DNA of 64,000 bases from Calothrix sp. PCC 7716 (GCF_019977735.1 NZ_AP025018.1:3162001-3226000), one strand, 5' to 3'; positions 54,107 to 63,984 are shown, numbered from the stretch's first letter. Notes: a model not told the origin generated them from the letters alone. Program-made: numbers and translations.

Positions 54107-54832
54107 ATGAGTCAAATTAATGGCAATTTTTGGAAAGCGTTACCAGTAGCCTTATTACTGTGCGCTAGTTTTGTGCAACCTAGTTTAGCTCAAGAAAAAG
54201 AGCGGATGTTACGCACTTTAACAGTAAGTGGACGTGGTGTAGAGTCTATACCGACGACTCTCTCGCAAGTTAACGTTGGTGTAGAAGTTCAAGGAAAAGA
54301 CGCGAAACAAGTTCAGCAAGAAGCGGCACGTCGTTCAAGTGCTGTAGTCACGTTAATAAAATCGCGTCCTGGGGTTGAAAAGCTACAAACAACAAACATT
54401 AACCTTAACCCAGTTTATAGTTACACTAACAACGTACAGCGAATTACTGGTTATAGTGCTACTAACACCGTTAATTTCCGTATTCCTACTGATAGAACAG
54501 GTAACTTACTTGATGATGTAGTTAAAGCAGGCGCCACACGTATTGATGGCATAAGTTTTGTCGCGACAGATGAAGCGATATCTCAAGCTCAAAGACAAGC
54601 ATTACAAAAAGCAACCCAAGACGCACAGCAACAAGCAAATGCAGTATTCACGACTCTTGGCTTGAAATCAAAAGAAGTAGTTAATATACAAATTAACGGT
54701 GCCGTTCCTCCTAGACCTGTATATCGAGAAATGGCTGCTAGCGTAAGGGCAGATGCTGCGGCACCTCCTACTCCTGTAGTTGGTGGTGAGCAACAAGTTG
54801 AAGCTTCAGTTACTTTACAAATTAGTTATTAA
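54107..54832 (+). CDS. SIMPL-domain (DUF541) exported protein
   Basis: 241 residues from ATG 54107, with GGAG about 10 bases upstream. Signal peptide (ALPVALLLCASFVQPSLAQ), then LTVSGRGVESIPTTLSQVNV, GYSATNTVNFRIP and ISQAQRQALQKATQDAQQQA, the ordinary SIMPL pattern. Related proteins form oligomers in the periplasm; BP26 of Brucella is one. Function in cyanobacteria not known. An R6 hairpin follows the stop codon. Confidence 0.88.
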   Translation: MSQINGNFWKALPVALLLCASFVQPSLAQEKERMLRTLTVSGRGVESIPTTLSQVNVGVEVQGKDAKQVQQEAARRSSAVVTLIKSRPGVEKLQTTNINLNPVYSYTNNVQRITGYSATNTVNFRIPTDRTGNLLDDVVKAGATRIDGISFVATDEAISQAQRQALQKATQDAQQQANAVFTTLGLKSKEVVNIQINGAVPPRPVYREMAASVRADAAAPPTPVVGGEQQVEASVTLQISY

Positions 54833-54837
54833 TCATG

Positions 54838-54869
54838 TGGGAAGCACAGGCAAGGATGCCTGTGCTACA
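54838..54869. repeat. R6 palindrome (gcacaggcaaggatgcctgt)
   Basis: Fills the gap between two convergent stop codons (SIMPL gene and ssb) and could end both transcripts. Confidence 0.75.
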
Positions 54870-54871
54870 AA

Positions 54872-55234
54872 TTAAAAATTATCAGGGCTATCGAAGTCGC
54901 TCCCTGAGTTATCGGTATCGCGCTTAGAGCCTAGTAACTCCAACTGTTCTACCAAGATAACTGGTGTGGAACGGTTGGCGCCTGTTTTGTTATCAATCCA
55001 AGTGTCAAATTTTAAAGAACCCTTAACTCCTATTTGTTTACCTTTCGTTACATAATCTTTGGCTATTTGGGCTGTTTTACCCCATATCTCTAAGCTAAAC
55101 CAATCTGGTTCTGCATCACGACTACGGCGATTAACCGCCAATGTTAACCGGCACTTCACCGAGCCAGAATCAAAGTATTTAATATCTGGGTCTGTGCCGA
55201 CACGACCGATAAGAGTGATAGAATTTATACTCAT
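54872..55234 (-). CDS. ssb: Single-stranded DNA-binding protein
   Basis: 120 residues, one OB fold: MSINSITLIGRVGTDPDIKY, LTLAVNRRSRDAEPDWFSLE, IWGKTAQIAKDYVTKGKQIG. It is short, as in other cyanobacteria, and the usual acidic tip DDxPF is only DSPDNF here, so the partner-binding tail is weak. It lies between the SIMPL gene and mreB. The 345-bp gap to mreB (55235-55579) holds no gene; a GGCGCC is at 55374. Confidence 0.9.
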   Translation of the reverse strand: MSINSITLIGRVGTDPDIKYFDSGSVKCRLTLAVNRRSRDAEPDWFSLEIWGKTAQIAKDYVTKGKQIGVKGSLKFDTWIDNKTGANRSTPVILVEQLELLGSKRDTDNSGSDFDSPDNF

Positions 55235-55579
55235 ACTAATGCTAAATTATTCAGTACAAAGGTACTTTATATATATTTTACTTGTATCATAAAGGAATTG
55301 TCACTATCTAAAAATATATGTTTAGATAAAGAGCAATTCATATAGAAGCAGTAAAATTGGTAAAAATTACTTCGGCGCCGGAGTGAATCCTTACGGATAT
55401 ACTGACGTAGCCATAGAATAGAAAAAAGTAGTGCAGCTCATGTTTAGTAAAGATTACCAAAAGTTCTATAAAAAATAGCCTGCTTTACTAGACTCAGGAT
55501 AAAAAAAGTAATAGAATCCAGCACAATTCAGTCAAAAACTCGTAGTCAAAAGTATCGCAAATAGGGGGCGTAGAAGCGC

Positions 55580-56623
55580 GTGGGTCTTTTTAAAAAGTTT
55601 TCCTTATCGCGGGATATGGGTATCGATTTAGGTACAGCCAACACCCTCGTTTACGTATGTGGTAAAGGTATTGTTCTCCAAGAACCCTCTGTGGTTGCCA
55701 TCGACCAAAATGAAAAGGTCGCATTGGCAGTGGGAGAAGAAGCAAAAAAAATGCTCGGTCGGACACCAGGTAATGTGGTTGCTCTCCGCCCCTTGCGTGA
55801 CGGTGTAATCGCTGACTTTGATACCGCCGAGCTGATGTTGAAAAGCTTTATCCAGCGCGTTAACGAGGGCAAGTCATTGGTTTTACCAAGAATTGTCATC
55901 GGTATTCCTAGCGGTGTAACTGGTGTTGAGCGACGGGCTGTAATGGATGCTGCTGCCCAAGCTGGCGCCAGGGAAGTGTTTTTGATTGATGAACCTGTTG
56001 CAGCAGCAATAGGCGCCGGATTACCAGTTGCTGACCCAACAGGTAACATGATTATTGATATTGGTGGTGGCACGACAGAGGTAGCAGTTCTGAGCTTGCA
56101 AGGTACAGTATTGAGCGAATCGGTACGTATCGCAGGTGATGAGTTAACCGAGTCAATAATCGGATATATGAAAAAAGTTCATAATTTGGTGATTGGCGAA
56201 CGAACTGCCGAAGATATTAAAATTCGTATTGGTTCGGCTTATCCTACTTCTGATGACGAAGAAGCAATTATGGAAGTTCGCGGTTTGCACTTGCTTTCAG
56301 GATTACCACGTACTGTCACAATTAAAGGGCCAGAGATTCGCGAAAGCATGTCGGAACCTTTAAGCGTAATTATTGAAGCAGTGAAGCGAACTTTAGAGCG
56401 CACACCTCCGGAACTTGCAGCAGATATTATCGACAGGGGTATCATGCTTGCTGGTGGCGGTGCGTTACTTAAGGGTATTGACACTTTAATTAGTCATGAA
56501 ACGGGTATTGTTACACACGTAGCATCAGACCCATTAAGTTGTGTAGTTCTTGGTACTGGTCGTGTATTGGAGAACTTTAAACAGCATGAGCGAGTATTTA
56601 GCGCTCGTTCACGAAATATGTAA
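55580..56623 (+). CDS. mreB: Rod-shape-determining protein MreB
   Basis: 347 residues from GTG 55580 ([20 protein letters not shown]), after AGGGGG. Actin-fold motifs: [49 protein letters not shown] and [15 protein letters not shown]. MreB filaments guide lateral wall synthesis. It heads mreB-mreC-mreD with gaps of 78 and 55 bp. Confidence 0.97.
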   Translation: MGLFKKFSLSRDMGIDLGTANTLVYVCGKGIVLQEPSVVAIDQNEKVALAVGEEAKKMLGRTPGNVVALRPLRDGVIADFDTAELMLKSFIQRVNEGKSLVLPRIVIGIPSGVTGVERRAVMDAAAQAGAREVFLIDEPVAAAIGAGLPVADPTGNMIIDIGGGTTEVAVLSLQGTVLSESVRIAGDELTESIIGYMKKVHNLVIGERTAEDIKIRIGSAYPTSDDEEAIMEVRGLHLLSGLPRTVTIKGPEIRESMSEPLSVIIEAVKRTLERTPPELAADIIDRGIMLAGGGALLKGIDTLISHETGIVTHVASDPLSCVVLGTGRVLENFKQHERVFSARSRNM

Positions 56624-56701
56624 AGCAGAATGCAGCAAGTGTTACTGGATTCTCGGTAGAATCCAGTATCCCTATTATTTATAGCTATAAGAAAGGTACG
56701 T

Positions 56702-57529
56702 ATGTTTACAGCACGGTGGTGGGAGCGCAGGGGCTTACAAATAGGTTTACTCGGTTTAGTAGTTGGTGGTGCTTTTGTACTACGACAAACTCAAGGTTCA
56801 TTTTTACTTGAGGTCTATCAAGGCATAACTCATCCACTACAAATTATGAGTTCTGGTCCAACTAAAGAAGAAAGATTACGTGATGCCCAGTTATTAGAAT
56901 TGCAAACCCAGATTGTTGAGCTACAAAGTCAAAATCAAAAGCTTAAACAAATTTTAAATTATAACGAACAAGAAAAAGCCGCAAAACCTCTGGCTGTAGC
57001 TCGTGTAATTGGGCGCAGTGCTGACAATTGGTGGCAACAAGTAACTCTCAACCGTGGCAGTTCCAGTGGCGTTCAAGAGGGTTCTGTTGTTCGCGCCGAA
57101 GGTGGGTTGATTGGTCTTGTAGAAAATGTAACTCCAAACTCTAGCCGTGTGCTGTTAGTTAGCGACTTCAAAAGCCAAGTTGGTGTAACCGTTAGTCGAA
57201 CTGGCGCCAAAGGTGTATTACGCGGTGATGGTTCTAGTGAAGCTGTACTTGAGTTTTACGAAAAAGTCCCCAACGTCAAAATTGGTGATTTAATCGCTAC
57301 ATCCACCTACAGCCAAAAATTTCCATCAGGAATTGCGGTTGGTCGTATAAAATCTTTAGATTTAAAGCGCTTACCTGCATCGATTGCCAAAATCGAACTT
57401 TTCCCACCAATTCGTTCGCTTGATTGGGTTGAAATTTATTCAAAGCCAGAAGCGCAACCAGAAGCTCCAGTAAACGCTGACAAACAAAAAGAAACTCAAG
57501 AATCACAAAAATCTGTTTCACTTTTGTAA
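56702..57529 (+). CDS. mreC: Rod-shape-determining protein MreC
   Basis: 275 residues. One N-terminal membrane helix (LQIGLLGLVVGGAFVL), a coiled coil (QLLELQTQIVELQSQNQKLK), then the beta-rich periplasmic domain with ARVIGRSADNWWQQVTLNRG, SSGVQEGSVV, and LIGLVENVTPNSSRVLLVSD. AAAGGT lies before the ATG. It links MreB to wall synthases. Confidence 0.93.
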   Translation: MFTARWWERRGLQIGLLGLVVGGAFVLRQTQGSFLLEVYQGITHPLQIMSSGPTKEERLRDAQLLELQTQIVELQSQNQKLKQILNYNEQEKAAKPLAVARVIGRSADNWWQQVTLNRGSSSGVQEGSVVRAEGGLIGLVENVTPNSSRVLLVSDFKSQVGVTVSRTGAKGVLRGDGSSEAVLEFYEKVPNVKIGDLIATSTYSQKFPSGIAVGRIKSLDLKRLPASIAKIELFPPIRSLDWVEIYSKPEAQPEAPVNADKQKETQESQKSVSLL

Positions 57530-57584
57530 CCTAATTAACCAATCAAATAATTAAACATTTAAGATACGCATCACCTCAAAGAGT

Positions 57585-58268
57585 ATGAAGCTATTTTCAT
57601 GGAAGGGTTCCAAGCGTCGCACTAGCTCTTATTCCGCCAAACCTAAAAAAAGAAAACAGTCCGCGCGCCAAAAAGAGGCGCCTTCCTCAAAACCAAAATC
57701 AAAACCACTATTTAAATTCAACTTCAAGCCAGTTGCTACTTGGAAACCCCGAACTCGTCAAATCGTAGATTACTCTTTGATGTTTTTCAGTGTACTCTTA
57801 TGTTTGATGTTGCTACCCAACCGTTTACCTGGTATGGAGTTACTCGGAATTGCACCAAATTGGCTGCTTATTTGGGTAGTCGCTTGGAGTGTTAAGCGTA
57901 ATGCATGGCAAGGCGCCTTCGCTGGTATCATTTTAGGATTCCTTCAAGATGCGATGACATATTCTGAACCGACTCATGCATTGCCTCTGGGTTTGGTAGG
58001 ATTAATCACTGGTGGAATTCAAAAACAGCGATTTATAGAAGAGGACTTTATCTCTATTGCTTTAATTGTGTTTGTAATGGCAGTTTTTAGTGAAGCTGTT
58101 TTTGCATCACAACTTGCTTTGAGTGGAGGTCGAAATGTCACATTTATTTGGACATATTTTCAGCGAGTCGCTCTTGCTTCTGCTATTCTTAGTAGCCTTT
58201 GGGCGCCTGTCGTTTATTATCCTTTAAACCGCTGGTGGCAAAAGCTTAAACTCGCAGAGCAAAACTAA
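57585..58268 (+). CDS. mreD: Rod-shape-determining protein MreD
   Basis: 227 residues. A strongly basic N-terminal extension of about 60 residues (KGSKRRTSSYSAKPKKRKQS) precedes a five-helix membrane part with LLPNRLPGMELLGIAPNWLL, GIILGFLQDAM and YPLNRWWQKLKL. The basic tail is longer than in typical MreD and may contact lipid head groups or nucleic acid. Last gene of the mre operon. Confidence 0.88.
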   Translation: MKLFSWKGSKRRTSSYSAKPKKRKQSARQKEAPSSKPKSKPLFKFNFKPVATWKPRTRQIVDYSLMFFSVLLCLMLLPNRLPGMELLGIAPNWLLIWVVAWSVKRNAWQGAFAGIILGFLQDAMTYSEPTHALPLGLVGLITGGIQKQRFIEEDFISIALIVFVMAVFSEAVFASQLALSGGRNVTFIWTYFQRVALASAILSSLWAPVVYYPLNRWWQKLKLAEQN

Positions 58269-58286
58269 TTATACTAAGAACGGTTT

Positions 58287-58740
58287 AGAAATGTCATTCT
58301 GAGCGTAGCGTAATGCGGAGCATTTGCCGCAGGCTAGAATCTCTAAGATGCTTCACTGCACTGCGTTTCGTTCAGCATGACAAAGTTTATATTTAACCCG
58401 TTTGCAGTATATTGGGCGGAGTGTGGTGAGAAATTAGAGTCCCATTTTCTTTGGTGAAGATGGGATTCTTAATATATTTATAGTTGATATGTAGAGACGT
58501 GTAAACCGGAGGTTTTCCTGCAGGGATTTATCACGTCTCTACGTGTGTTGTCACAAAAGATACTATTAATACAAGATTATTATGAGGAATGAACCACAAA
58601 GGCACATTATCCGTTAACGTAAGCGTAAACGCAGTTTTCCCGTAGGGTAGCTTTCCCGCAGGGTAGTTTTCCCGAAGGGTAGGGTAGGACACAAAGAAAG
58701 AAGGAAGAAGAAAGTTGTAGGGTGGGCACTGCCCACCTTA
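58287..58740. repeat. Repeat-filled intergenic region (several nested families)
   Basis: 58292-58384 is an inverted element with gtcattctgagcgtagcg at one end and cgtttcgttcagcatgac at the other; a piece of it recurs at 63417-63441. 58491-58542 is an R1 palindrome split by about 25 bp that include aaaccggaggttttcctgca. 58638-58680 has three copies of tttcccgYagggtag, also present once at 2130-2145. 58719-58737 is an R2 hairpin. No gene seen from 58269 to 58886. Confidence 0.7.
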
Positions 58741-58886
58741 CTACCTATAGTCTGAAGTATTACAGCAAGGCTTTTCAATAAAAATTATCAATAAAATCAC
58801 AATTTTATCTTTTTACTGGATTTGTTAAGCTTCATGTTCTAAACTCGGCTTAAGTTCCTGTAATTAGATTCGTTGTGTTAAAAGGT

Positions 58887-60050
58887 ATGGATAATTCCCC
58901 AATCATCGCTCATCCCGATGCAGAAGCGTTCAAAAGTCAGGAAAATGCAGTTAAGACCTCAACTTTGGGTTATGACGCGCGCATGATGCAGCGATGCTTG
59001 GAACTTGCGCGTAAAGCTTTGGGATGCACGGCGCCAAACCCAATGGTTGGAGCGGTTATTGTCAAAGATGGGAAAATAATTGGAGAAGGGTTTCATCCAA
59101 AAGCTGGTGAACCTCACGCGGAGGTTTTTGCGTTGCGAGAAGCTGGTGAAAATGCATATGGCGCCACAGCTTATGTTAGTCTCGAACCTTGTAACCACTA
59201 TGGACGCACTCCACCTTGTTCGGAAGCACTTATAAAAGCAGGTGTTGCAAAAGTCGTTGTGGGAATGGTTGACCCAAACCCTTTAGTCGCAGGTGGTGGT
59301 ATTGCTAAACTTCGCTCCGGCGGTATTGAAGTAATAGTTGGAGTCGAAGAAGCTGCTTGTCGAAAGTTAAACGAAGGTTTTATACATAGAATATTGCATC
59401 GGCGCCCGTTGGGTATATTAAAATATGCCATGACTCTAGATGGTAAAATAGCTACAAATACAGGTCATAGCGCTTGGATTACTTCGCAGGAAGCTCGCAG
59501 CGTAGTTTATCAAACAAGAGTAGCATCTGATGCAGTCATCATAGGTGGAAATACAGTTAGAAAAGATAATCCATATTTAACAAGTCATAACGAGTCCGCA
59601 CGTAATCCTTTACGGGTAGTAATGAGTCGTAGTCTTGACTTACCTGCTGAAGCTCACCTGTGGCAAACCGAGGTAGCTCCCACTTTGGTACTGACGAGTA
59701 AGGGAGCAAACCCCGATTTTCAGGCAAGTCTACGTCGTCGTGGCGTAGAAGTAATTGAATTAGATTTACTTACACCCGATAAAGCGATGGCATATTTTTA
59801 TGAGCGTGGTTTCTGTAACGTTTTGTGGGAGTGTGGTGGAACATTAGCAGCAAGTGCAATTAAAGAAAATGCTGTACAAAAGGTTTTAGCTTTTATTGCC
59901 CCTAAAATCATAGGTGGCAGTGCTGCTCCTACCCCCGTCGGAGATTTAGGCTTTACCACTATGACTGAGGCACTTGCTTTAGAACGTGTTGAAATACGTT
60001 TAGTTGGAACTGACTGTTTAATTGAGGGGTATTTACCTCTTAACATTTAA
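58887..60050 (+). CDS. ribD: Bifunctional riboflavin biosynthesis protein RibD (deaminase-reductase)
   Basis: 387 residues from ATG 58887 (MDNSPIIAHPDAEAF); GTG 58875 is the alternative. Deaminase domain (about 30-175): APNPMVGAVIVKDGKIIGEG, zinc ligands in PHAEVFAL and LEPCNHYGRTPPCSEAL. Reductase domain (about 180-385): ILKYAMTLDGKIA, AVIIGGNTVRKDNP and LWECGGTLAA. It catalyses two steps of FMN/FAD precursor synthesis. No FMN riboswitch was recognised upstream. The 3' end overlaps the convergent small gene by 4 bases. Confidence 0.95.
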   Translation: MDNSPIIAHPDAEAFKSQENAVKTSTLGYDARMMQRCLELARKALGCTAPNPMVGAVIVKDGKIIGEGFHPKAGEPHAEVFALREAGENAYGATAYVSLEPCNHYGRTPPCSEALIKAGVAKVVVGMVDPNPLVAGGGIAKLRSGGIEVIVGVEEAACRKLNEGFIHRILHRRPLGILKYAMTLDGKIATNTGHSAWITSQEARSVVYQTRVASDAVIIGGNTVRKDNPYLTSHNESARNPLRVVMSRSLDLPAEAHLWQTEVAPTLVLTSKGANPDFQASLRRRGVEVIELDLLTPDKAMAYFYERGFCNVLWECGGTLAASAIKENAVQKVLAFIAPKIIGGSAAPTPVGDLGFTTMTEALALERVEIRLVGTDCLIEGYLPLNI

Positions 60051-60277
60051 TTGTACGAACGTTCGTAAGCCATATCACGAATAAGAGCTAACCGTGATTG
60101 AATGTAATCGTTCAAAAAAGCAGTTTCGCTGTAATCGAGAGATGTTTGCATCTTGGTCTGTCTTACGAGCCATTGTACCAAGCTTGCATCATCCATTTGT
60201 AAAAGCGTTCTACTCTGAGCGCTTTCTAGTACCGACCAAAACTGACGCATAAGATTCGGAGTCACATTTACCTCCAT
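60047..60277 (-). CDS. Small conserved cyanobacterial protein
   Basis: 76 residues from ATG 60277 (MEVNVTPNLMRQFWSVLESA). The reading from 60313 adds 12 residues encoded in AT-rich sequence. All-helical, with QSRTLLQMDDASLVQWLVRQ and AFLNDYIQSRLALIRDMAYE. I believe the family is widespread in cyanobacteria but know no function. Convergent with ribD, sharing 4 bases. Confidence 0.65.
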   Translation of the reverse strand: MEVNVTPNLMRQFWSVLESAQSRTLLQMDDASLVQWLVRQTKMQTSLDYSETAFLNDYIQSRLALIRDMAYERSYN

Positions 60278-60406
60278 TCCAAATAATCGACTAATTTTTT
60301 TCAGGATACACAATTGATTTGAAAACGTCCGGTATTATTGGACAACATGACACAACTATTAGGAAACTCTTAATATATCGAATTATTAGTTGATTCAGAA
60401 ACCATA

Positions 60407-60523
60407 TAAACCGGGCTTTTTTATTAATATATTGTAATAAAAAAAATAATTTCGCATAGAAACCGGGTTTCTTCATAAATATATTGTAATAAAAAAACAA
60501 TTTTACATAGAAACCGGGTTTCT
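60407..60523. repeat. Tandem pair of R3 elements
   Basis: Three palindromes (60409-60419 partial, AGAAACCGGGTTTCT at 60458-60472 and 60509-60523) separated by two copies of atattgtaataaaaaa. This shows the R3 unit as palindrome-spacer-palindrome, here duplicated with one shared end. Confidence 0.85.
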
Positions 60524-60584
60524 GACGTGTTAATGTAAGCAAATTAACAAACGGCATACTTGAGCTTGATAGTGTAGTGATATC

Positions 60585-63410
60585 ATGTCTATCAAACGAC
60601 TAAATCGCTTTTTCGGTCTTAAATTTGAACGTTCTTTTTCATTAACGACGGTTTTGTCAGTACCATTTGTTTTGCAAACTTTTACTGCGGTGTTACTAGT
60701 TGGTTATTTTTCTTACCACAATGGGCAAATGGCAGTTAACAACTTAGCGACACAAATGCGAAGTGAAATTAGTAAGCGTATAGACCAAAAACTCGACAGT
60801 TACTTAGAAACACCGCACCAAGTTAACCAAACTAACTTGCAAGCTGTAAAGTTAGGGATGTTGGACTTAAAGGACTTTCAAAAAACGGGACAATATTTTT
60901 GGAATCAACTTAAAATTTTTGATGTTAGCTATATTAACTTTGGTAACACAAAAGGTGAATTTATCGGCGCCGGACTAGAGGACGGTTATAAACGCATTTC
61001 TGAAAAGTTAAGCAATAAAGATTACGAAATTTTTTCAGTTGATGAGAATGGTAGGCGCCGTAGTACAGTTACAATTAAGCCGGGTGCATATCCAAATGAG
61101 GCATCTTGGTATACGGATGCAGTAAAAAGCCAAAAACCGATATGGAGTGAGGTTTATAATTGGCAAGATGCACCTGATATTATAGCTATTTCTGCGAGTT
61201 ATCCAGTGTATAACAGTAATAAAAAATTAATTGGCGTATTGGGAGTAGATTTAATTTTATCGGAACTTAGCATTTTTTTGCGTAACATCCGTATTAGTCC
61301 TAAAACACAAACTTTTATTATTGAGCGCAATGGCATGTTAGTAGCAAGTTCTTCAAAAGAACCTGGATACATTATTATTAACAATGAAGCGAAACGAATT
61401 AAAGCTTCTCAAATTAGCACTCATTTAATTAGAGAAACAGCAGTTTTATTAAATAAACAATTTCCAAATCTTAATAATATTACTACTAAAACTCAACTTG
61501 ATTTTACATTTAATAATCAAAAGCAATTTGTGCAAGTGACTCCTTGGCAAGATAAATACGGCATAGATTGGTTAATTGTTATAGTAGTGCCTGAATGTGA
61601 CTTTATGGCAAAGATTAATGCCAATAATCAGAATACAATTTTATTATGCTTACTAACTTTGATATTAGCAATTATAATTGAAATTTTGACATCGTGCTGG
61701 ATTGCGGCGCCGATAAAAGAATTAAGTTTTGCAGCACAAAGATTAACAGAAGAAGCGGTCAACTCCGACTTTAACAGTAGTAATTCTTTTAAAGATAAAG
61801 ATACAAATAATATTAATACTCACAAAATTACTGAATTTTCAGTATTATCAGATTTATTTACTAGTATGGCGCAAGAAATTTATAATGCGTTTATAGCTCT
61901 AGAAAACGCCAATAATCAATTAGAGTTTCGCGTAAAAAACCGTACCAAAGAATTACAATCTGCCTTACAAAAGCGAGAACAAGCTGAAATAGCGCTGCAA
62001 AAAGCATTAGTAGCAGCAAACGCAGCATCTGAAGCAAAAACTCAATTCCTCTCAAAGGTAAGTCATGAATTACGAACACCTTTAAATGTGATTTTAGGTT
62101 TTACGCAAATCATGGAGCGAGATAGTTGCTTAACACAAGAACATCGAAATAATATAAATATTATTCATCGTAGTGGAAATCATTTATTGCAACTGATTAA
62201 TGATGTTTTATCAATGTCTAAAATCGAAGCTGGAAAAATCACTGTAAAAACTAATAGCTTTGATTTGTTAAACTTCATAAAATTATTAGAAGAAATGTTA
62301 AAAATTAGAGCAAAATCTAAAAATATCAAATTGATTATTCAACCTCAAGACAACTTACCAAGATATATCAAAACAGATGAAAGTAAATTACGTCAAATTT
62401 TAATTAATTTACTGGGCAATGCTATAAAATTTACTAGTAAAGGTAGCGTTACCTTAAAAGTAAATTATTCTAATTATGATTTTCAACCAACTTTATACTT
62501 TGAAATACAAGATACAGGAGCGGGAATAGAAGAAGCTGAAATAAGTAAACTGTTTGTTCCTTTTGTTCAATCTCAGAGCGGAAGAGAATCAATAGAAGGA
62601 ACAGGTTTAGGATTAGCTATTAGCCAAAAATTTGTTCAAGCAATGGGAGGTGATATCAGCATTAAAAGTATTTATCAGCAAGGGTCTATTTTTTCATTTC
62701 ATATTCCTGTTGACTTAGCAGATGACTCTCAGTCAATACAAAAATCAGCATATCGTCGCATTATTGGTATAGACGCAAATCAACCTAAATACCGTATATT
62801 AATAGTAGAAGATATGTTAGAAAATAGCATATTGCTAACAAAAATGCTTACCTTAGTCGGATTTGAAGTTTGTACAGCAGCAAATGGTTCTGAAGGAATT
62901 GAAAAATATAGAAATTGGCAACCCCATCTTATTTGTATGGATATGTTAATGCCAGTAATGGATGGGTACGAAGCAACTAGAATAATTAAACAAGAAAGTA
63001 CATGCATTATTATTGCCTTAACAGCTAATGCGTTTGAAGAACAGCGTGCAGCTATATTCGCAGCAGGTTGTGATGACTTAATATATAAACCATTTACAGA
63101 AGAAGAACTTTTAGAAAAAATCGCTCAACATTTGGGTGTGCAATATATTTACGAAAATGAAAATAATTTACCTGAAGTAATAGAGGCGCCGACACATACA
63201 ATTAAACTAACGAGTAATAATTTAAATATAATGCCAAGAGAGTGGCTGTTAGAATTAGCTGAAGCCGCGAAAACACTGGATGATAAACTTGTATTAAATC
63301 TAATTGACCAAATACCAGCAAGTGAAACTTGTTTAATTCAAGGTTTAAAAGATTTAGTTGAAAATTTTCGGCTTGATATTATTTTAGATTTAATTATAGT
63401 AGATGAATAA
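60585..63410 (+). CDS. Hybrid sensor histidine kinase with dCache-type sensor and receiver domain
   Basis: 941 residues. Membrane helix about 22-45, a large extracytoplasmic Cache-like domain (to about 345, with ASWYTDAVKSQKPIWSEVYN), a second helix (LLCLLTLILAIIIEI), HAMP-like region, coiled coil (450-485), HisKA with His494 in SHELRTPLN, HATPase with NLLGNAIKFT, DTGAGIE and GTGLGLAIS, and a receiver domain with Asp786 in CMDMLMP. A helical C-terminal tail of about 80 residues follows, without a clear Hpt histidine. All kinase motifs look functional. The Cache domain suggests sensing of a small molecule. Not linked to a regulator gene in the window. Confidence 0.92.
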   Translation: MSIKRLNRFFGLKFERSFSLTTVLSVPFVLQTFTAVLLVGYFSYHNGQMAVNNLATQMRSEISKRIDQKLDSYLETPHQVNQTNLQAVKLGMLDLKDFQKTGQYFWNQLKIFDVSYINFGNTKGEFIGAGLEDGYKRISEKLSNKDYEIFSVDENGRRRSTVTIKPGAYPNEASWYTDAVKSQKPIWSEVYNWQDAPDIIAISASYPVYNSNKKLIGVLGVDLILSELSIFLRNIRISPKTQTFIIERNGMLVASSSKEPGYIIINNEAKRIKASQISTHLIRETAVLLNKQFPNLNNITTKTQLDFTFNNQKQFVQVTPWQDKYGIDWLIVIVVPECDFMAKINANNQNTILLCLLTLILAIIIEILTSCWIAAPIKELSFAAQRLTEEAVNSDFNSSNSFKDKDTNNINTHKITEFSVLSDLFTSMAQEIYNAFIALENANNQLEFRVKNRTKELQSALQKREQAEIALQKALVAANAASEAKTQFLSKVSHELRTPLNVILGFTQIMERDSCLTQEHRNNINIIHRSGNHLLQLINDVLSMSKIEAGKITVKTNSFDLLNFIKLLEEMLKIRAKSKNIKLIIQPQDNLPRYIKTDESKLRQILINLLGNAIKFTSKGSVTLKVNYSNYDFQPTLYFEIQDTGAGIEEAEISKLFVPFVQSQSGRESIEGTGLGLAISQKFVQAMGGDISIKSIYQQGSIFSFHIPVDLADDSQSIQKSAYRRIIGIDANQPKYRILIVEDMLENSILLTKMLTLVGFEVCTAANGSEGIEKYRNWQPHLICMDMLMPVMDGYEATRIIKQESTCIIIALTANAFEEQRAAIFAAGCDDLIYKPFTEEELLEKIAQHLGVQYIYENENNLPEVIEAPTHTIKLTSNNLNIMPREWLLELAEAAKTLDDKLVLNLIDQIPASETCLIQGLKDLVENFRLDIILDLIIVDE

Positions 63411-63567
63411 GAACATGTCATGCTGAACGTAGTGAAGCATCTATTAAAATCTCAATATAATATTATAATTATCAAATTACATATATAGACTTAAAATCAC
63501 AACACAAGACGTAATTATAATATAATTAAAAATAAACTATATTTAGCTGTAATGTCAATATAAATAT

Positions 63568-63984
63568 ATGAGTTCAATTACAAATCAACTAATTAATAGT
63601 CCAATTGAACGATGGGTTCAAGCAGTAGAGTTTGTTGATTCGGTAAATACCAGCAACTCAACGAATAAACCACTACTACTTGATGTATCAGATTTTTTTG
63701 AATTGGTTGATAGAAGCCAACTAGCCAAACGAAGCAAACCTTCTTATAAATGGCAAATAGATAAACAAGAACGATGGTATCGCATTTGGTTTAACGAATC
63801 AAATTTAACCATTCAAATCGATTTATATTTTTCCAATGACGAATATCAAATGAATATGTATGAAATTGACTTAGAAACTTGTACAACCGCTTTAAGTATT
63901 ATCAAATGGCTTTATCACGCAATATTAGGTAAAAAATGGGTGTTCCCCAGAAATTCTTTGGGCAGTTATGGAAATTATAGATGA
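63568..63984 (+). CDS. Hypothetical protein
   Basis: 138 residues: IERWVQAVEFVDSVNTSNST, SYKWQIDKQERWYRIWFNES, LTIQIDLYFSNDEYQMNMYE, LSIIKWLYHAILGKKWVFP. Soluble, mixed strand/helix, rich in Trp and Tyr. No recognised family. It stands about 150 bp past the hybrid kinase, after a fragment of a dispersed repeat (tcatgctgaacgtagtgaag at 63419). A further gene begins at or before its stop codon. Confidence 0.55.
   Translation: MSSITNQLINSPIERWVQAVEFVDSVNTSNSTNKPLLLDVSDFFELVDRSQLAKRSKPSYKWQIDKQERWYRIWFNESNLTIQIDLYFSNDEYQMNMYEIDLETCTTALSIIKWLYHAILGKKWVFPRNSLGSYGNYR

Noticed and set aside
55651-56073. Minus-strand 140-codon frame inside mreB
   Set aside because: Antisense shadow of a highly conserved gene.
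58269-58886. FMN riboswitch upstream of ribD
   Set aside because: No match to the conserved RFN-element sequence blocks; the region is filled by dispersed repeats.
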